From Metellina segmentata (Eukaryota; Arthropoda; Arachnida; Araneae; Tetragnathidae): DNA of 64,000 nucleotides. The DNA lies in the NCBI GenBank assembly GCA_947359465.1, contig OX375878.1, forward strand, positions 89,502,377 through 89,566,376, read 5' to 3'. The notes beneath the pieces were generated by a model. That model saw nothing but the letters and a program-made list of their open reading frames with translations. It was not told the DNA's origin and searched no databases. Both the position numbers and the translations under genes were made by a program. Positions 54,682 to 64,000 of this stretch are shown here, piece by piece. Numbering within the stretch: the stretch's first letter is position 1; each line of letters begins with the position of its first letter.

Positions 54682-54890
54682 CTACAGTTCTTCGCAGTCT
54701 GCTAGCGCAATGGGTAAACTCACTATGTCAAGGCCAACATTGCTGTTGACTGAAACATCTGTGTCAATGCGATTTCCGAGATGTATGCTATTTGACAGAG
54801 AAAATGGCTCTATAGGGAAATCAGCGTCTTCTGACATTTGTTTACACGATCCCATTCTTTTACGACGATTTACATTTCCTTTTTCAAACC
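54682..54890 (-). pseudogene. short coding remnant or terminal exon, family unknown
   Basis: The minus strand has no stop over about 66 codons and then a TAG (54684-54682). It includes NRRKRMGSCKQMSEDADF, PIEPFSLSNSIHLGNRIDTD and VSVNSNVGLDIVSLPIALAD. The mixed acidic, serine and aliphatic composition looks like real protein rather than random AT-rich frame. A SINE body joins it at about 54890, so its upstream part is lost or displaced. I do not recognise the family; it could be the C-terminus of a multi-copy element protein or a host terminal exon. Confidence 0.35.
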
Positions 54891-54962
54891 TTGATTCCGG
54901 ACCGTCGGCAACAGCTGGTTGTGTTGCTCTAATGCGACGTTAATTAAAAATACCTACCTACC
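54891..54962 (+). repeat. SINE 3' fragment
   Basis: TTGATTCCGGACCGTCGGC, GGTTGTGTTGCTCTAATGCG and ACGTTAATTAA match the end of the common SINE. Confidence 0.8.
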
Positions 54963-55025
54963 TTTTACAAACCATTCCATACCAGAATGACGGTAGCTGT
55001 GTTTCTATCATGTTTTGACTAAATA

Positions 55026-55396
55026 CATTGAAACTTCGATTAACCGTTAGGGTCTTGAAAGGGACCGTGACGGTTAATCGAATAGACGGATAACAGAAAA
55101 ATCTTGTACAACAACCCACCTCCATCTATTGCATATTAACGAATGATAAAAAAATGCACGTTTACAAACTGAAATTACTCTGTACATACATGTAGTTTAT
55201 TTTACAGATAACGTACAATTTCCAATTTAAATTAAGTACAGTACAATACATATTGTTACAGACGTATATACATATTCAAATTTTAAAATAGTCTTTCATT
55301 TTATGTGTGTACGTGCTAATAACTTTTAACATTTAATAAATTAGCTTTTAATAAGGCTGATGGTTAAAAGAACGACAGTCAATCGAAATTTCACTG
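55026..55396. mobile_element. pogo/Tigger-like MITE, 371 bp
   Basis: TIRs CATTGAAACTTCGATTAAC (left) and CAGTGAAATTTCGATTGAC (right, reversed), flanked by TA (55024-55025 and 55397-55398). CAGT-GAA-CTCGATTA-type ends with TA targets are typical of pogo/Tigger. No transposase. Confidence 0.75.
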
Positions 55397-55498
55397 TAGC
55401 TTTGCGCTGCGATTGTATCAGCCGATGACGTGTCAGCAATCAATGAACATTTATAACATTCGTTGTTTAATGTTCGCGATATCGTTAAATTAACCTCA

Positions 55499-55937
55499 CT
55501 AGCTGAATAACCCGGAGTTGCTCGGGTATCAAATATGACAGCGACAGTTAAAGTATGACCGCGACATTTTCTTGTGTTAACTCAAATACACAAACTCTGT
55601 AGAATGTGTTTCCTACCGCAACAGCTAAAATATAACCCTTTGTTAACTCAAATCCAAACCCTGTAGAAAGTGTTTCCTAATCCATGTCCATTTATTGCAG
55701 GAAAACAAACTTTAGATTTTAAAATTGGAGCTTCGAGGGGAACTTTTAGGACTATCTGTGTGCCACATTTCATGGTCGTAAGTGTTATAGATTGGTCTGA
55801 GGACATGAAAGAAAACGTCTGATTTCCGCAGTGTTCTAAAATATAACTGTATCAGATTTCGTGTGGATTGGTAAAAAGATGTAGATTTGTATAGAGAATA
55901 CACACACACACATCTTTTTTTATATATACACAATAGA
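55499..55937 (-). mobile_element. non-autonomous Helitron, 439 bp
   Basis: The minus strand starts TCTATTGTGTATATATAAAA after A and ends ACCCGAGCAACTCCGGGT, spacer, CTAG, then T. Inverse-oriented relative of 816-1232, with the same doubled block near the 3' end. Confidence 0.82.
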
Positions 55938-56064
55938 TTTATACTTTTTAAGTTATTAAATATTTTGCTCTTACGCTTTTTTTTGACAATCACAATACCC
56001 CGGTCTCGCAAAGTAAGACGTATTCTACGTCAAAAATATTTATTTACTCTAAACACGAAACTGT

Positions 56065-56160
56065 AGGTAGATAGATGAATTTACGCCGCACCAGAGCAAC
56101 ACAGTTGCATATTATTCACTGTTCGGGACAAATCTTCAAGGGAAAGATCCTAGAGGAGAA
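56065..56160 (-). repeat. SINE fragment
   Basis: GTAGGTAGATAGATGAATTT, ACGCCGCACCAGAGCAACAC and GGGAAAGATCCTAGAGGA match the reversed 3' part of the common SINE. Confidence 0.75.
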
Positions 56161-56504
56161 CATTTTTACACAGATATTTATAAACAATAATGCAGTTTAG
56201 TTAGTAATATTAATAAAACTGGATAAAGCAATACAGTGAAAAATAGTTTAAATCGGGTCTTAAAATTGGAACCTCTGACTATAGTTAAGGTCTACCGCTG
56301 AAACGCGAGACAAATAATTTGGGAGAGATTTAAGCTCTTTATTTCTAATAGATGGCGCCAAGTGTACATCTGAGCCTGTCTTATTGACTGGAAAATATTT
56401 CAAATTCTTTCAGTGTTGTTTTCAGAGTAAACTTAAGTAGAAATTTCGGCAGGTTCTACTCTCAATGGTGCACTTTACTTTGCATTATTTTTATAAAAAA
56501 TGAA

Positions 56505-56548
<44 letters not shown>

Positions 56549-57089
56549 AATTGACTGTCTATATTTGACTAAAATTTTGTCAGCGTAGTTTAACCATGAA
56601 TACATTTTTTCAAAAAAGTAATCAAAGGAGTTTTTAGTTTTAAATAATTGTAGTGATAGGGTTAGTTTTACCTTTGATATTATTTAAATACAAATTTATT
56701 TACGATAAACGTTTGTACATTAGTTCTTCACTTTTTATAAGTGAAATAGGGGTGTGCGGTTTCATCCTCAATTCTTACCTGTAACTTGAGAAATATGAAA
56801 TCAAAGTAGTAGACAACTGATAACATTAAAGCAACATGATGTAAGAAAATGATCACAAAGTAATATTGAATGAAAGAAAATACATTTAAACCAGACGGAA
56901 AATTTATTCAACACGGAGGTAGCTACATTAGTATAGCAAATTCATTCATCACGACGTCACGCGATCTAATAGGAAATGGATGGACTTACGTCACTGTGCC
57001 CATAAGGAATCGGGAGGGGTCAAACAGCCACAAGAAATGGCTATGGGATGTGTGGACGTTCTTTCATTGATCAGAGAGTAGATTAAGGT
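56161..57089. other. intergenic DNA with GA microsatellite
   Basis: 56508-56545 is a GA run. 56933-57000 contains GACGTCACGCGATC and resembles 57465-57530. Nothing else recognised. Confidence 0.45.
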
Positions 57090-57268
57090 CGGTTGGTAAG
57101 TAGTTAAATAGTCTTCGTTCTGAAGCAACACAATGGGCTATTGACTACTGTCCGAGATCAATCCCGATAGGAAATATCAAGGACGACGCCTCGTAATTTT
57201 GAACCATGGTCAGATGACGAGAGCAAGACGAGTTGGGAACCCACTCTCAAAACTTCCACTCCACGTAG
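57090..57268 (-). repeat. SINE fragment, head missing
   Basis: AACACAATGGGCTATTGACT, GTCCGAGATCAATCCCGATA, and GAACCATGGTCAGATGACGA mark the common SINE in reverse. It ends before the tRNA-like head. Confidence 0.82.
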
Positions 57269-57964
57269 ATTAAAGAAATGGGTTTTATTAAAAGTGGAGC
57301 TGACAGATAAATGGAAACGGTAGCAAATGTTGTGAATACCAGGTATTAATGACCTGTGATGCACGTGTCATACGATAATTTAAAAGTGAAAACAGCATCT
57401 TCTGAAACCGTAGCATCGTTCGTGGAACATGATAGCCGGTATCAAGGTCACCCCAGATCAAATGCCAAAGAGTCATATGACGTCAAGAGATCCAATAGAA
57501 AATGGAAGAACTTGTGCCATGACGTCAGTAAGCTATCTATTTGTAAATTAAGATGAATAAGATCTCCAGACTCTTCTTAGATCGCACGACAACGAATCCG
57601 CATCATGCTCCGTCTGATTAGAAGATAGAAAATTCTGGTATCGATATTTAAATAATATATTCCTTCCATAAAACTGTTCTGTATTAATTGAAGACTATAG
57701 ATAAAGTTAATACTTCTAGTAACTTTCAAAAAGGCAGAATACGATAAATTATACGAAAATTTGGTGGTAAAATTATTTGTTCGTGGTTTCAATTTCAAGG
57801 AGTCAAATAACGCATAATAAAATTAGACTTGTATTGCACAACCTTTATCACTCGAAGAATATTACATCATGCAACAAACACTGACTTGAGATTATCTGCA
57901 TGACGACCTTTTGGAGTGATCGTATAAGTTGATTTCAATTTCGTTTGTTTTGTAAACACAGAGA
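57269..57964. other. unassigned intergenic DNA
   Basis: Two CRE-like TGACGTCA sites (57477-57535) lie in a block resembling 56933-57000. No gene seen. Confidence 0.4.
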
Positions 57965-58221
57965 GCATTTGCGTGTGATAAACTGGGATATATAATAGAA
58001 GCAGATTATCTCTAAGTGAAGCAGAAGTCTACAAGTGTGACCATCTGTAGATTTAACGCCACAATATTCAAATTTTTAGTTGAATAATCATTGCATTTGC
58101 GTGTGATAAACTGGGATATATAATAGAAGCAGATTATCTCTAAGTGAAGCAGAAGTCTACAAGTGTGACCCATCTGTAGATTTAACGCCACAATATTCAA
58201 ATTTTTAGTTGAATAATCATT
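57965..58221. repeat. 128-bp tandem duplication
   Basis: 57965-58092 and 58093-58221 are almost identical; one extra C distinguishes the second copy. Confidence 0.97.
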
Positions 58222-58699
58222 TTTAGATTTCCTGGTTTTTTGATGCTTACTTTGAAGAACAGAATTAGTGGAGAAAAAAATTACGGGCTTGAAATAAATT
58301 ATGACAGTGGGGAACGAAATAACGATACTTGTAGGGTTTTAAAGGTGTAAAAACGACGTACCTACTGTATGTAGACATCAGTTGTGGATTCACGAATTAC
58401 ACATTTTGAAACCAGAGTAGAATGAAAGTGTAAAATCATAAGGTGGAAGTAATTGAATTTAATTGACTTTATCTAATATTATTCCTATAACCTTAAAAAT
58501 ACAGTGTCCTAAACGTTCCCGTACTGACAATTCGTGAATTTATTATACAAAAACAACGAACTTTAAAATAATTATTTTTAAGCTAATGGTGAAAAGCGCT
58601 TGTAATATAACGTAGGAAAATATTTGAATTTACATTTACAATAAATGTTCAAAATGTCCTCTCTTTTCTAATAGGTAAAGCGAAGTCGTTTGCGCATAT

Positions 58700-58749
58700 T
58701 TTTAGAAACGCGTTTCAAGATGCTGGGAGCGACTTATTGTATCCTCTGA

Positions 58750-58820
<71 letters not shown>

Positions 58821-59413
58821 CACTGAAAAACGTCAGGAATGCTGAGATAAGGTGCGAGGTGGCCAAAAATTTCTTGAGATGAGTCGATAGCCAAAAAATC
58901 TTGAAGCATGCACATGGTTTCATAACTTGTATGGCAGGTTGCACAGTCTTGTTGGAGCCAAGAATCTCGTTCAGTCACTTCTAATAATGCAACAAATTGT
59001 TGGATAACTTCTCTGCATATAGTGCCATCAACAATTGACTTGGAAAAACGGAGGCCCAACAATGCATTTGCGTGTTACGGCACACAAAACGTTAGTTACT
59101 TGAGAATGTGAAAGTTTCTACATTAAGGAATTGGTATTCGTCATTGCCCAAATACGGGAGTTTCGCGTGTTTACTTAACCGCTTAAATGAACCATGCCTC
59201 ATCGGAGAAAAATATTTTGTCCAAAATGTCGATATTGTTGCGAATATAACTTCGGAAACATCGGCAATAAAAAAGACACTTCTCATCGTCCAATGGCTTT
59301 AGCTTCTGAAACATTTTTACACGATAAGCACAAAAATGCAAAGTTTTTGAAGCGTGTACATTTGTTGCAACAAACGACTCACGGATTGATGAAGTGATAG
59401 CAGTATCCTCCAT
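58700..59413 (-). pseudogene. mariner-type transposase, C-terminal two thirds
   Basis: Minus-strand frames give LHFCAYRVKMFQKLKPLDD, DKIFFSDEAWFI (first catalytic Asp), GTICREVIQQFVALLEVTER and DSWLQQDCATCHTSYETM (second Asp; the usual Gly after QQD is Cys). The region of the third acidic residue, near 58820-58860, is frameshifted and lacks the Pro-Asp pair before LSIPDVFQW. The reading then runs into the AT microsatellite. Several frames are needed, so it is dead. Confidence 0.85.
58751..58817. repeat. (AT)n microsatellite
   Basis: About 33 TA units inside the mariner transposase 3' region. Confidence 0.98.
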
Positions 59414-60219
59414 GGTACAGCTACACTCTACGTTTATGAGTGATGGCAACGGCTTGGCGATTTTTTTTGGCGCACTTCTAGTAGCGAGTTACGATAAATT
59501 AAGGCAACCCATCTTTCGTTAATGTTGTTGTGGATTTCATGGCAACCTCGGCAAACGGAAGCTTTCAATTTTCATTTTGAAAATTCTAGAAAGTTCTTTC
59601 AAAATCCATTAAAGTCGTTTGATTTCATTGATTCGTTTGAAATTTTTTCTTTCCTCCCATTGGTTATTTTGTCTACAAAATATCCTTTGATTGCATTGGT
59701 CTTTTAAAATCGTTTTCTGTGATACCATTGGTCCATTTATTTGTATTTTGACAGTTGTGGAATTTTTTTATTATTATAATAGTTTTCACGATAGGATTAA
59801 GAGTTTTGTTTTTTGACCATTTTCGTTTTCATTATTTTTTTACGAAAGAATTCTGACGTTATCAGGTTGTATTATTTTTTCTTTTGTAAATCTTTTTCTT
59901 TTTGAACATGCCCACTGTATTTAGTGTAATTGATAAGTTTCAGGGTATTCTTACCCAACATTAGTAGCTTAGTTTCTCTGCTGGTTCACAAATGTGTTTT
60001 GATATGTGCTTAAGCTTACTATTTTTTGTGAGAGTTTTTAAAAAATATACTTTTCAAAACGTTCTGAAATGTGCTTAAAAAGTGCGTTGTAAAAAGAAAA
60101 AAAATTTGTGACAGAAAAAGAGTTAGGAAATAAGTCTTTCCTTGGCGACTTTAGAAGTGCGCCAAAAAAAATCGCCAAGGCCGTTGCCATTTCTTATAAA
60201 CGTAGAGTGTAGCTGTACC
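59414..60219. mobile_element. non-autonomous element with long TIRs and 8-bp duplication, 806 bp
   Basis: TIRs of about 65 bp start GGTACAGCTACACTCTACGT on both sides and continue through ATGGCAACGGC, TTGGCGATTTTTTTTGGCGC and ACTTCTA. The perfect 8-bp duplication TCCTCCAT flanks it (59406-59413 and 60220-60227). Removing it restores the mariner transposase reading. No transposase inside. The 8-bp duplication fits hAT, P or Merlin groups; the GGTACAG ends do not match the usual hAT start, so the class stays open. Confidence 0.88.
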
Positions 60220-60227
60220 TCCTCCAT

Positions 60228-60440
60228 TGAGTTTCTTGTACAAAGTCTAGTGAAACGACTTTCGGTCTTCTACCTCCTGTGTTTGTCTTCCACCGAACCT
60301 GTCTCACGAAATTGCCGAACGAGTTGATATAGCGTATCTTTACTCAGTATTGCATCATTTGAATATTTGTCTCTGAAATTCTTAACATCTTTTATTTGAT
60401 TTACATTCAAAATAAGCCTCAAGCAGCGCAATTATCTGAA
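60228..60440 (-). pseudogene. mariner-type transposase, N-terminal part
   Basis: The minus strand encodes a helix-turn-helix-like segment with DKYSNDAILSKDTLYQLVRQ and FRETGSVEDKHRRSKVVSL, running to the insertion duplication, where the reading passes to 59413. The blocks match the DNA-binding N-terminus of IS630/mariner-type transposases. Confidence 0.75.
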
Positions 60441-60632
60441 TGCGTGACTAACGTATATTGCAATGAAGAACAAAATGACGCGGAACTTTACTATCGCACA
60501 ACTTGAGTGAAGAAAGCCAAATGATAAAAAACAAGAAAAGCTATTAACAGACGATAAAATTAAATAATAAAAAAAACCACGGGCAATGATTTTTTAAAAG
60601 TTAAAGTACGGAAACTGTTTTGGCACTCTGTA

Positions 60633-61604
60633 TATTCTAAAATTTTCGTTGTGCACCAGATTATACTTCTTCGTGATTGCAAACTTGAAAAATGAAATTC
60701 CAACATATTCTGTCTATTTTAATTTTATCTTTAAGGGACTTACGACCTTTAAACCTTCCAAAAATTCATTTTTTCGACAAAAAATCTATATTAAAGTACA
60801 GACGTTTCTGATAATTTTGAAACCAACTGCATGACAAAATTCCACTGCATACCAGACATATGAAGGAAAATCGAAGGTACACTGAACAGTTGTAATCAAA
60901 ATTCTATCCTTACGGTTGTTTTTCTCAGCTTTGTTTTTTTATTAAATCTTGGATTACGTGCATAATATCTAAAGTATTATTTGATCAAAGTGTACAAAAC
61001 TTGGTACACATATTCGTTAAAGCTACATGCTTGTTTTAAAAGCAGAATGTTGGAAAAATTTAATTATTTTTGAATTTTGGGAAAGAAATTGTTATTGTCG
61101 TATTAGAATATTTACTGCATCCATAAATCATCATTGATAAAAAATATTAAAGTATTTTTTTTGTTCTTAATATAATGTGATATATTATATTAAGAGCAAA
61201 ATTAATTGAATAAAATACACTAAATTTATTTGTACACATTTATTTGTTTATGTGTAATCTTGCGCTTAAGCTTCATCAAACCATTCCTCTCAGTGAAGCA
61301 GAATTATAATGCAGTATTATAATAAGAAAAAGTATTCCACGTTATGCAATAATATTTTTAAAAAATACGTAGGTAGATTATAATATTTCCTAAATTCCCA
61401 TTCCATTAAAAGTGGTTTAAAGGTTGTAATCCCTTAAAAGTTTCATTATCTCTCGTTACACATCCCTATTTTTTATTTCCCCACTGTTTATATGGACATC
61501 TGTACTTCATTATTAACATGTTTACATTGTTTAGATTAAATTGCTCGGTTCTACCACTGCACAAAATCTCTATGTAGTCAAACACGTTTGGGAATTGTTA
61601 ATCG
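60633..61604. other. AT-rich intergenic DNA
   Basis: No feature recognised. Confidence 0.5.
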
Positions 61605-62008
61605 TGATTAATTAACTCCGCACGGAAACAGCACAGCGGGCTATTGGCGACAGTCCGGAATCAATTTCAAGGAAAAGATCAAAGGACGACACCAGGTAAT
61701 TTTGATCTACAGTCTGATGATGTCAACACCTGAGTTAGACCCCAATATCGAAACTTTCACACCACGCAACATGAGGACATTTAAGGCCACGGATTTAACG
61801 TTCACCAGATCTTGTGCGTACGGCGGTCTTTGGTTGGACATAGTCTTGAATTCGCCATTCTCCGATTGCTAATCCGTCAATCTTCCAAGGCCCGAAAACA
61901 CGTTTAGAAAAGTTACGTTAGTTACAAAGCAATTCTCAGGGAAGGATAGAGTAGGGAATCATTATGACTGTGGATTACTCAATATATTTCTAAATTTAAA
62001 TTTATTGA
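61605..62008 (-). repeat. full-length SINE (first of tandem pair)
   Basis: From ACAGCGGGCTATTGGCGAC to the head (TTGAATTCGCCATTCTCCG, TTGCTAATCCGTCAATCTT). From 61724 the sequence, including about 110 bp of non-SINE flank, repeats at 62009. Confidence 0.87.
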
Positions 62009-62300
62009 CAACACCTGAGCTGGCACCCCACTATCGGAACTTTTACACCACGCAACATGAGGACATTTAAGGCCACGGATTTAACGTTCACCAGCTCTTG
62101 TGCGTACGACGGTCTTTGGTTGGACATAGTCTTGAATTCGCCAATCTCCGATTGCTAATCCGTTAATCTTTCAATCTGGCTACCGCGGCCCGAAAACACG
62201 TTTAGAAAAGTTATTTTAGTTACATAGCAATCCCTAGGGAAGGATAGAATAGAGAAGCATTATGACTGGATTACTCAATATATTTCTAAATTTAAATTTA
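62009..62300 (-). repeat. SINE second tandem copy with flank
   Basis: Period about 285 bp relative to 61724-62008. It retains a more complete head (TGGCTACCGCGGCC) than the first copy, and both end at AATATATTTCTAAATTTAAA. Confidence 0.88.
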
Positions 62301-64000
62301 AGCTTCCAAGTAATCTCCTTTGGACGTAAGCACTAGTACTTAAGTCGCAAATAGAATACAGTCACCAGAAATAGAAAACAAGCAGTACAATAAATCTCAG
62401 CAGTATTCATCGGAATTAATTTGCGTAGTACCATACACGTATGTCCTCAAGGAGAATTTGTCGTCATCCTTACCAAATCCTCAGTCTAAAGTTAAAGTTG
62501 GACAGAATATATCCGCATGTAGGTGCGAAATAACTTCAAAACTGTGAAGATGTATGAAGGAGGGAATGAAATTGAAATTGCTTCTCGGCAAGAGCCTTTC
62601 TCTGGATTTGAAAGTGCTGAAAAATAGGTTATATACGCTTGAGATCGAGTGGCTAAGATGGTAATAGCAATAAAAATGGGAGCGCGTTCAAGTCGGTGAC
62701 GACATTGTTCAGTTACGTTTCACATTCCAATGTTTCTTTTTTGACGGTCGACTCAAATCGTCTCCTTATTTTAGCTCAAACTTTAAAACCGAGTGCTCTG
62801 TAGGAAATGAATAGCTCTATGTAAATTTTGCGAGTGATTTTTTCGGAAAGCATCAGGTTCGTGCCAGCTTGTGCTCCACATGATTGGATCAATGACCATG
62901 TTTTCCTTCACGAGGGCTAATGAAATAGAGAACCTGATGCTCAAAGTCGGTTCCACAGATCTTCTATCAAATTATTCTGGCTTACCGCATGTTCTATTTA
63001 TGGCATTCGGAATAATTTGCCACGTGAGTTGTTAAAACAGTTTTCTCGGTTCAGATAAAATTTCAACTACAGGATTTTATTCGTATAAAGTGCAAAACCA
63101 AATGGGTAGGATATGTCGGAGGATGGCCGCAGGGTTTTATGTGAATACGTCTGGGCATATTATTTATTCAACTCACTCAGAGATAGACTTTATTCACTCA
63201 GACATAGTATTTTAAAATGAATAAATAAATACCCAGCTATTCTAACTACAGACGACACATCAAACTATGTACAAACGAGAAGTAATACCACAAAAGTCCA
63301 CGAGTTATTTACGTTTACCAGTAATTATTTTATTTGGTTTGTAACTCTTAAGATCTGGTGAGGTCTGATCAGACCGGACTTGCGGCTTAACCCTCTGATA
63401 GTCAGAAGAATTCGGAGTAGTGTAATATTGCTTTTAACCCACAACACACATAAATGTTACTACATCTATTGTTTAAAAGGGTCTATTGATTAAGGAGGTC
63501 AAAACCGGTTAGATGCTATACAGGGAGGACAATAGAATATCCACATGCCTTGATCGTGTTTCGAACTCGGAGCCTGTCAAATCGGGATGAGACCCAACGA
63601 CTCAGATATCAGGTCGGCTCTAATAATTTGATTGAAAAGTGTTTGCCTCACCTTTGATTTTAATCAGACGTAGGGATGGGTAGATGAATCGAATAACTTC
63701 TTGTTCCTGAGAGCTACTATAAAAACCATAAAGAGACATTTTCAAATCTTTTGAAGATCAATACAAAGTAAAGAAGAAAACTACGTACCCTTAGAAAGAT
63801 AACGCATCGCTCAATACCTAATGGGTTTTCAACCCTCTTACCGATATTTACATATCATTCCAAAGACATCCAATACCTGTCTGCCCTTAAACTGGGACGA
63901 ACTGATAACGCTTATTATCAGACGCGTGTTATCAGTGGAAGCGATCTCACGAGATAAATCGGTTATTTCGATTCAGAGGAAACGCTTTCGTTTCCGAAAT
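62301..64000. other. unassigned intergenic DNA
   Basis: No gene. 63540-63612 contains GTGTTTCGAACTCGG in a tRNA-like setting (minus strand) and may be a separate SINE head, but this is weak. Confidence 0.4.

Larger units (their letters stand above)
58502..60630 (-). mobile_element. mariner-type transposon, split by another element
   Basis: Imperfect TIRs CAGTGTCCTAAACGTTCCCG (left) and CAGAGTGCCAAAACAGTTTC (right, reversed), flanked by TA (58500-58501 and 60631-60632). The minus-strand transposase gene is interrupted by an 806-bp insertion (59414-60219) and its 3' part by an AT microsatellite (58751-58817). Without the insertion the element is about 1.3 kb, normal for mariner. Confidence 0.85.

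Noticed and set aside
54687..54943. Plus-strand 77-codon frame
   Set aside because: It overlaps a SINE end and the better minus-strand reading ending at 54682.
61605..62300. tRNA genes at the B-box-like sites
   Set aside because: The tRNA-like heads are parts of SINEs and do not fold into an intact cloverleaf by inspection; the same holds for the other SINE copies.

Overview
The window is AT-rich eukaryotic DNA with no bacterial-type gene layout. Almost everything recognisable in it is transposable element. The mix (a BEL/Pao and a Ty3/gypsy LTR element, Tcb1-like Tc1 transposons, mariner and hAT remnants, many small Helitrons, one abundant tRNA-derived SINE) fits an arthropod, most likely a chelicerate such as an orb-weaving spider. 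That assignment is an inference from repeat style; no host gene in the window settles it. No complete host gene, rRNA or stand-alone tRNA was found.

Layout. 1-5.2 kb: a GA microsatellite, a 417-bp Helitron, a tandemly duplicated SINE, a second SINE type and a 1.1-kb inverted-repeat element. 5.2-15.2 kb: a nested composite. An old, internally deleted Ty3/gypsy element on the minus strand (4-bp target duplication GTCC) was invaded within gag by a complete, very young BEL/Pao element (identical 218-bp LTRs, 5-bp target duplication GATGC, one intact 1717-codon gag-pol frame) and within RNase H by a Tc1 transposon. The composite sits in a local array of TTCTAAAGAA-type repeats. 15.2-34 kb: AT-rich DNA with hAT elements, a Helitron, a 221-bp tandem array, a palindrome-rich element with TA target sites and scattered SINEs. 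A candidate membrane-protein exon lies at 30982-31111 on the minus strand. 34-42 kb: a 1.7-kb Helitron, a Tc1-like element with an internally duplicated transposase end, SINEs, and a full-length but decayed Tc1. 44.3-46.5 kb: a 2.2-kb element with arms of about 285 bp in inverted orientation, enclosing a frameshifted copy of an uncharacterised multi-copy animal protein family. 47-58 kb: a long CA microsatellite, a Helitron with hairpins and inner tandem repeats, a promoter-like NRF-1/CRE cluster followed by a splice donor, mariner and Tigger MITEs, SINEs and a short probable coding remnant. 58.5-60.6 kb: a mariner split by an 806-bp long-TIR element. 60.6-64 kb: tandem SINE copies and unassigned DNA.

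The only gene that looks intact is the BEL/Pao polyprotein. The other coding traces are TE pseudogenes or short exon candidates. The most unusual item is the long-inverted-repeat element at 44276-46452. Its protein family may belong to an RNase H-fold, hAT-related transposase lineage (inference).
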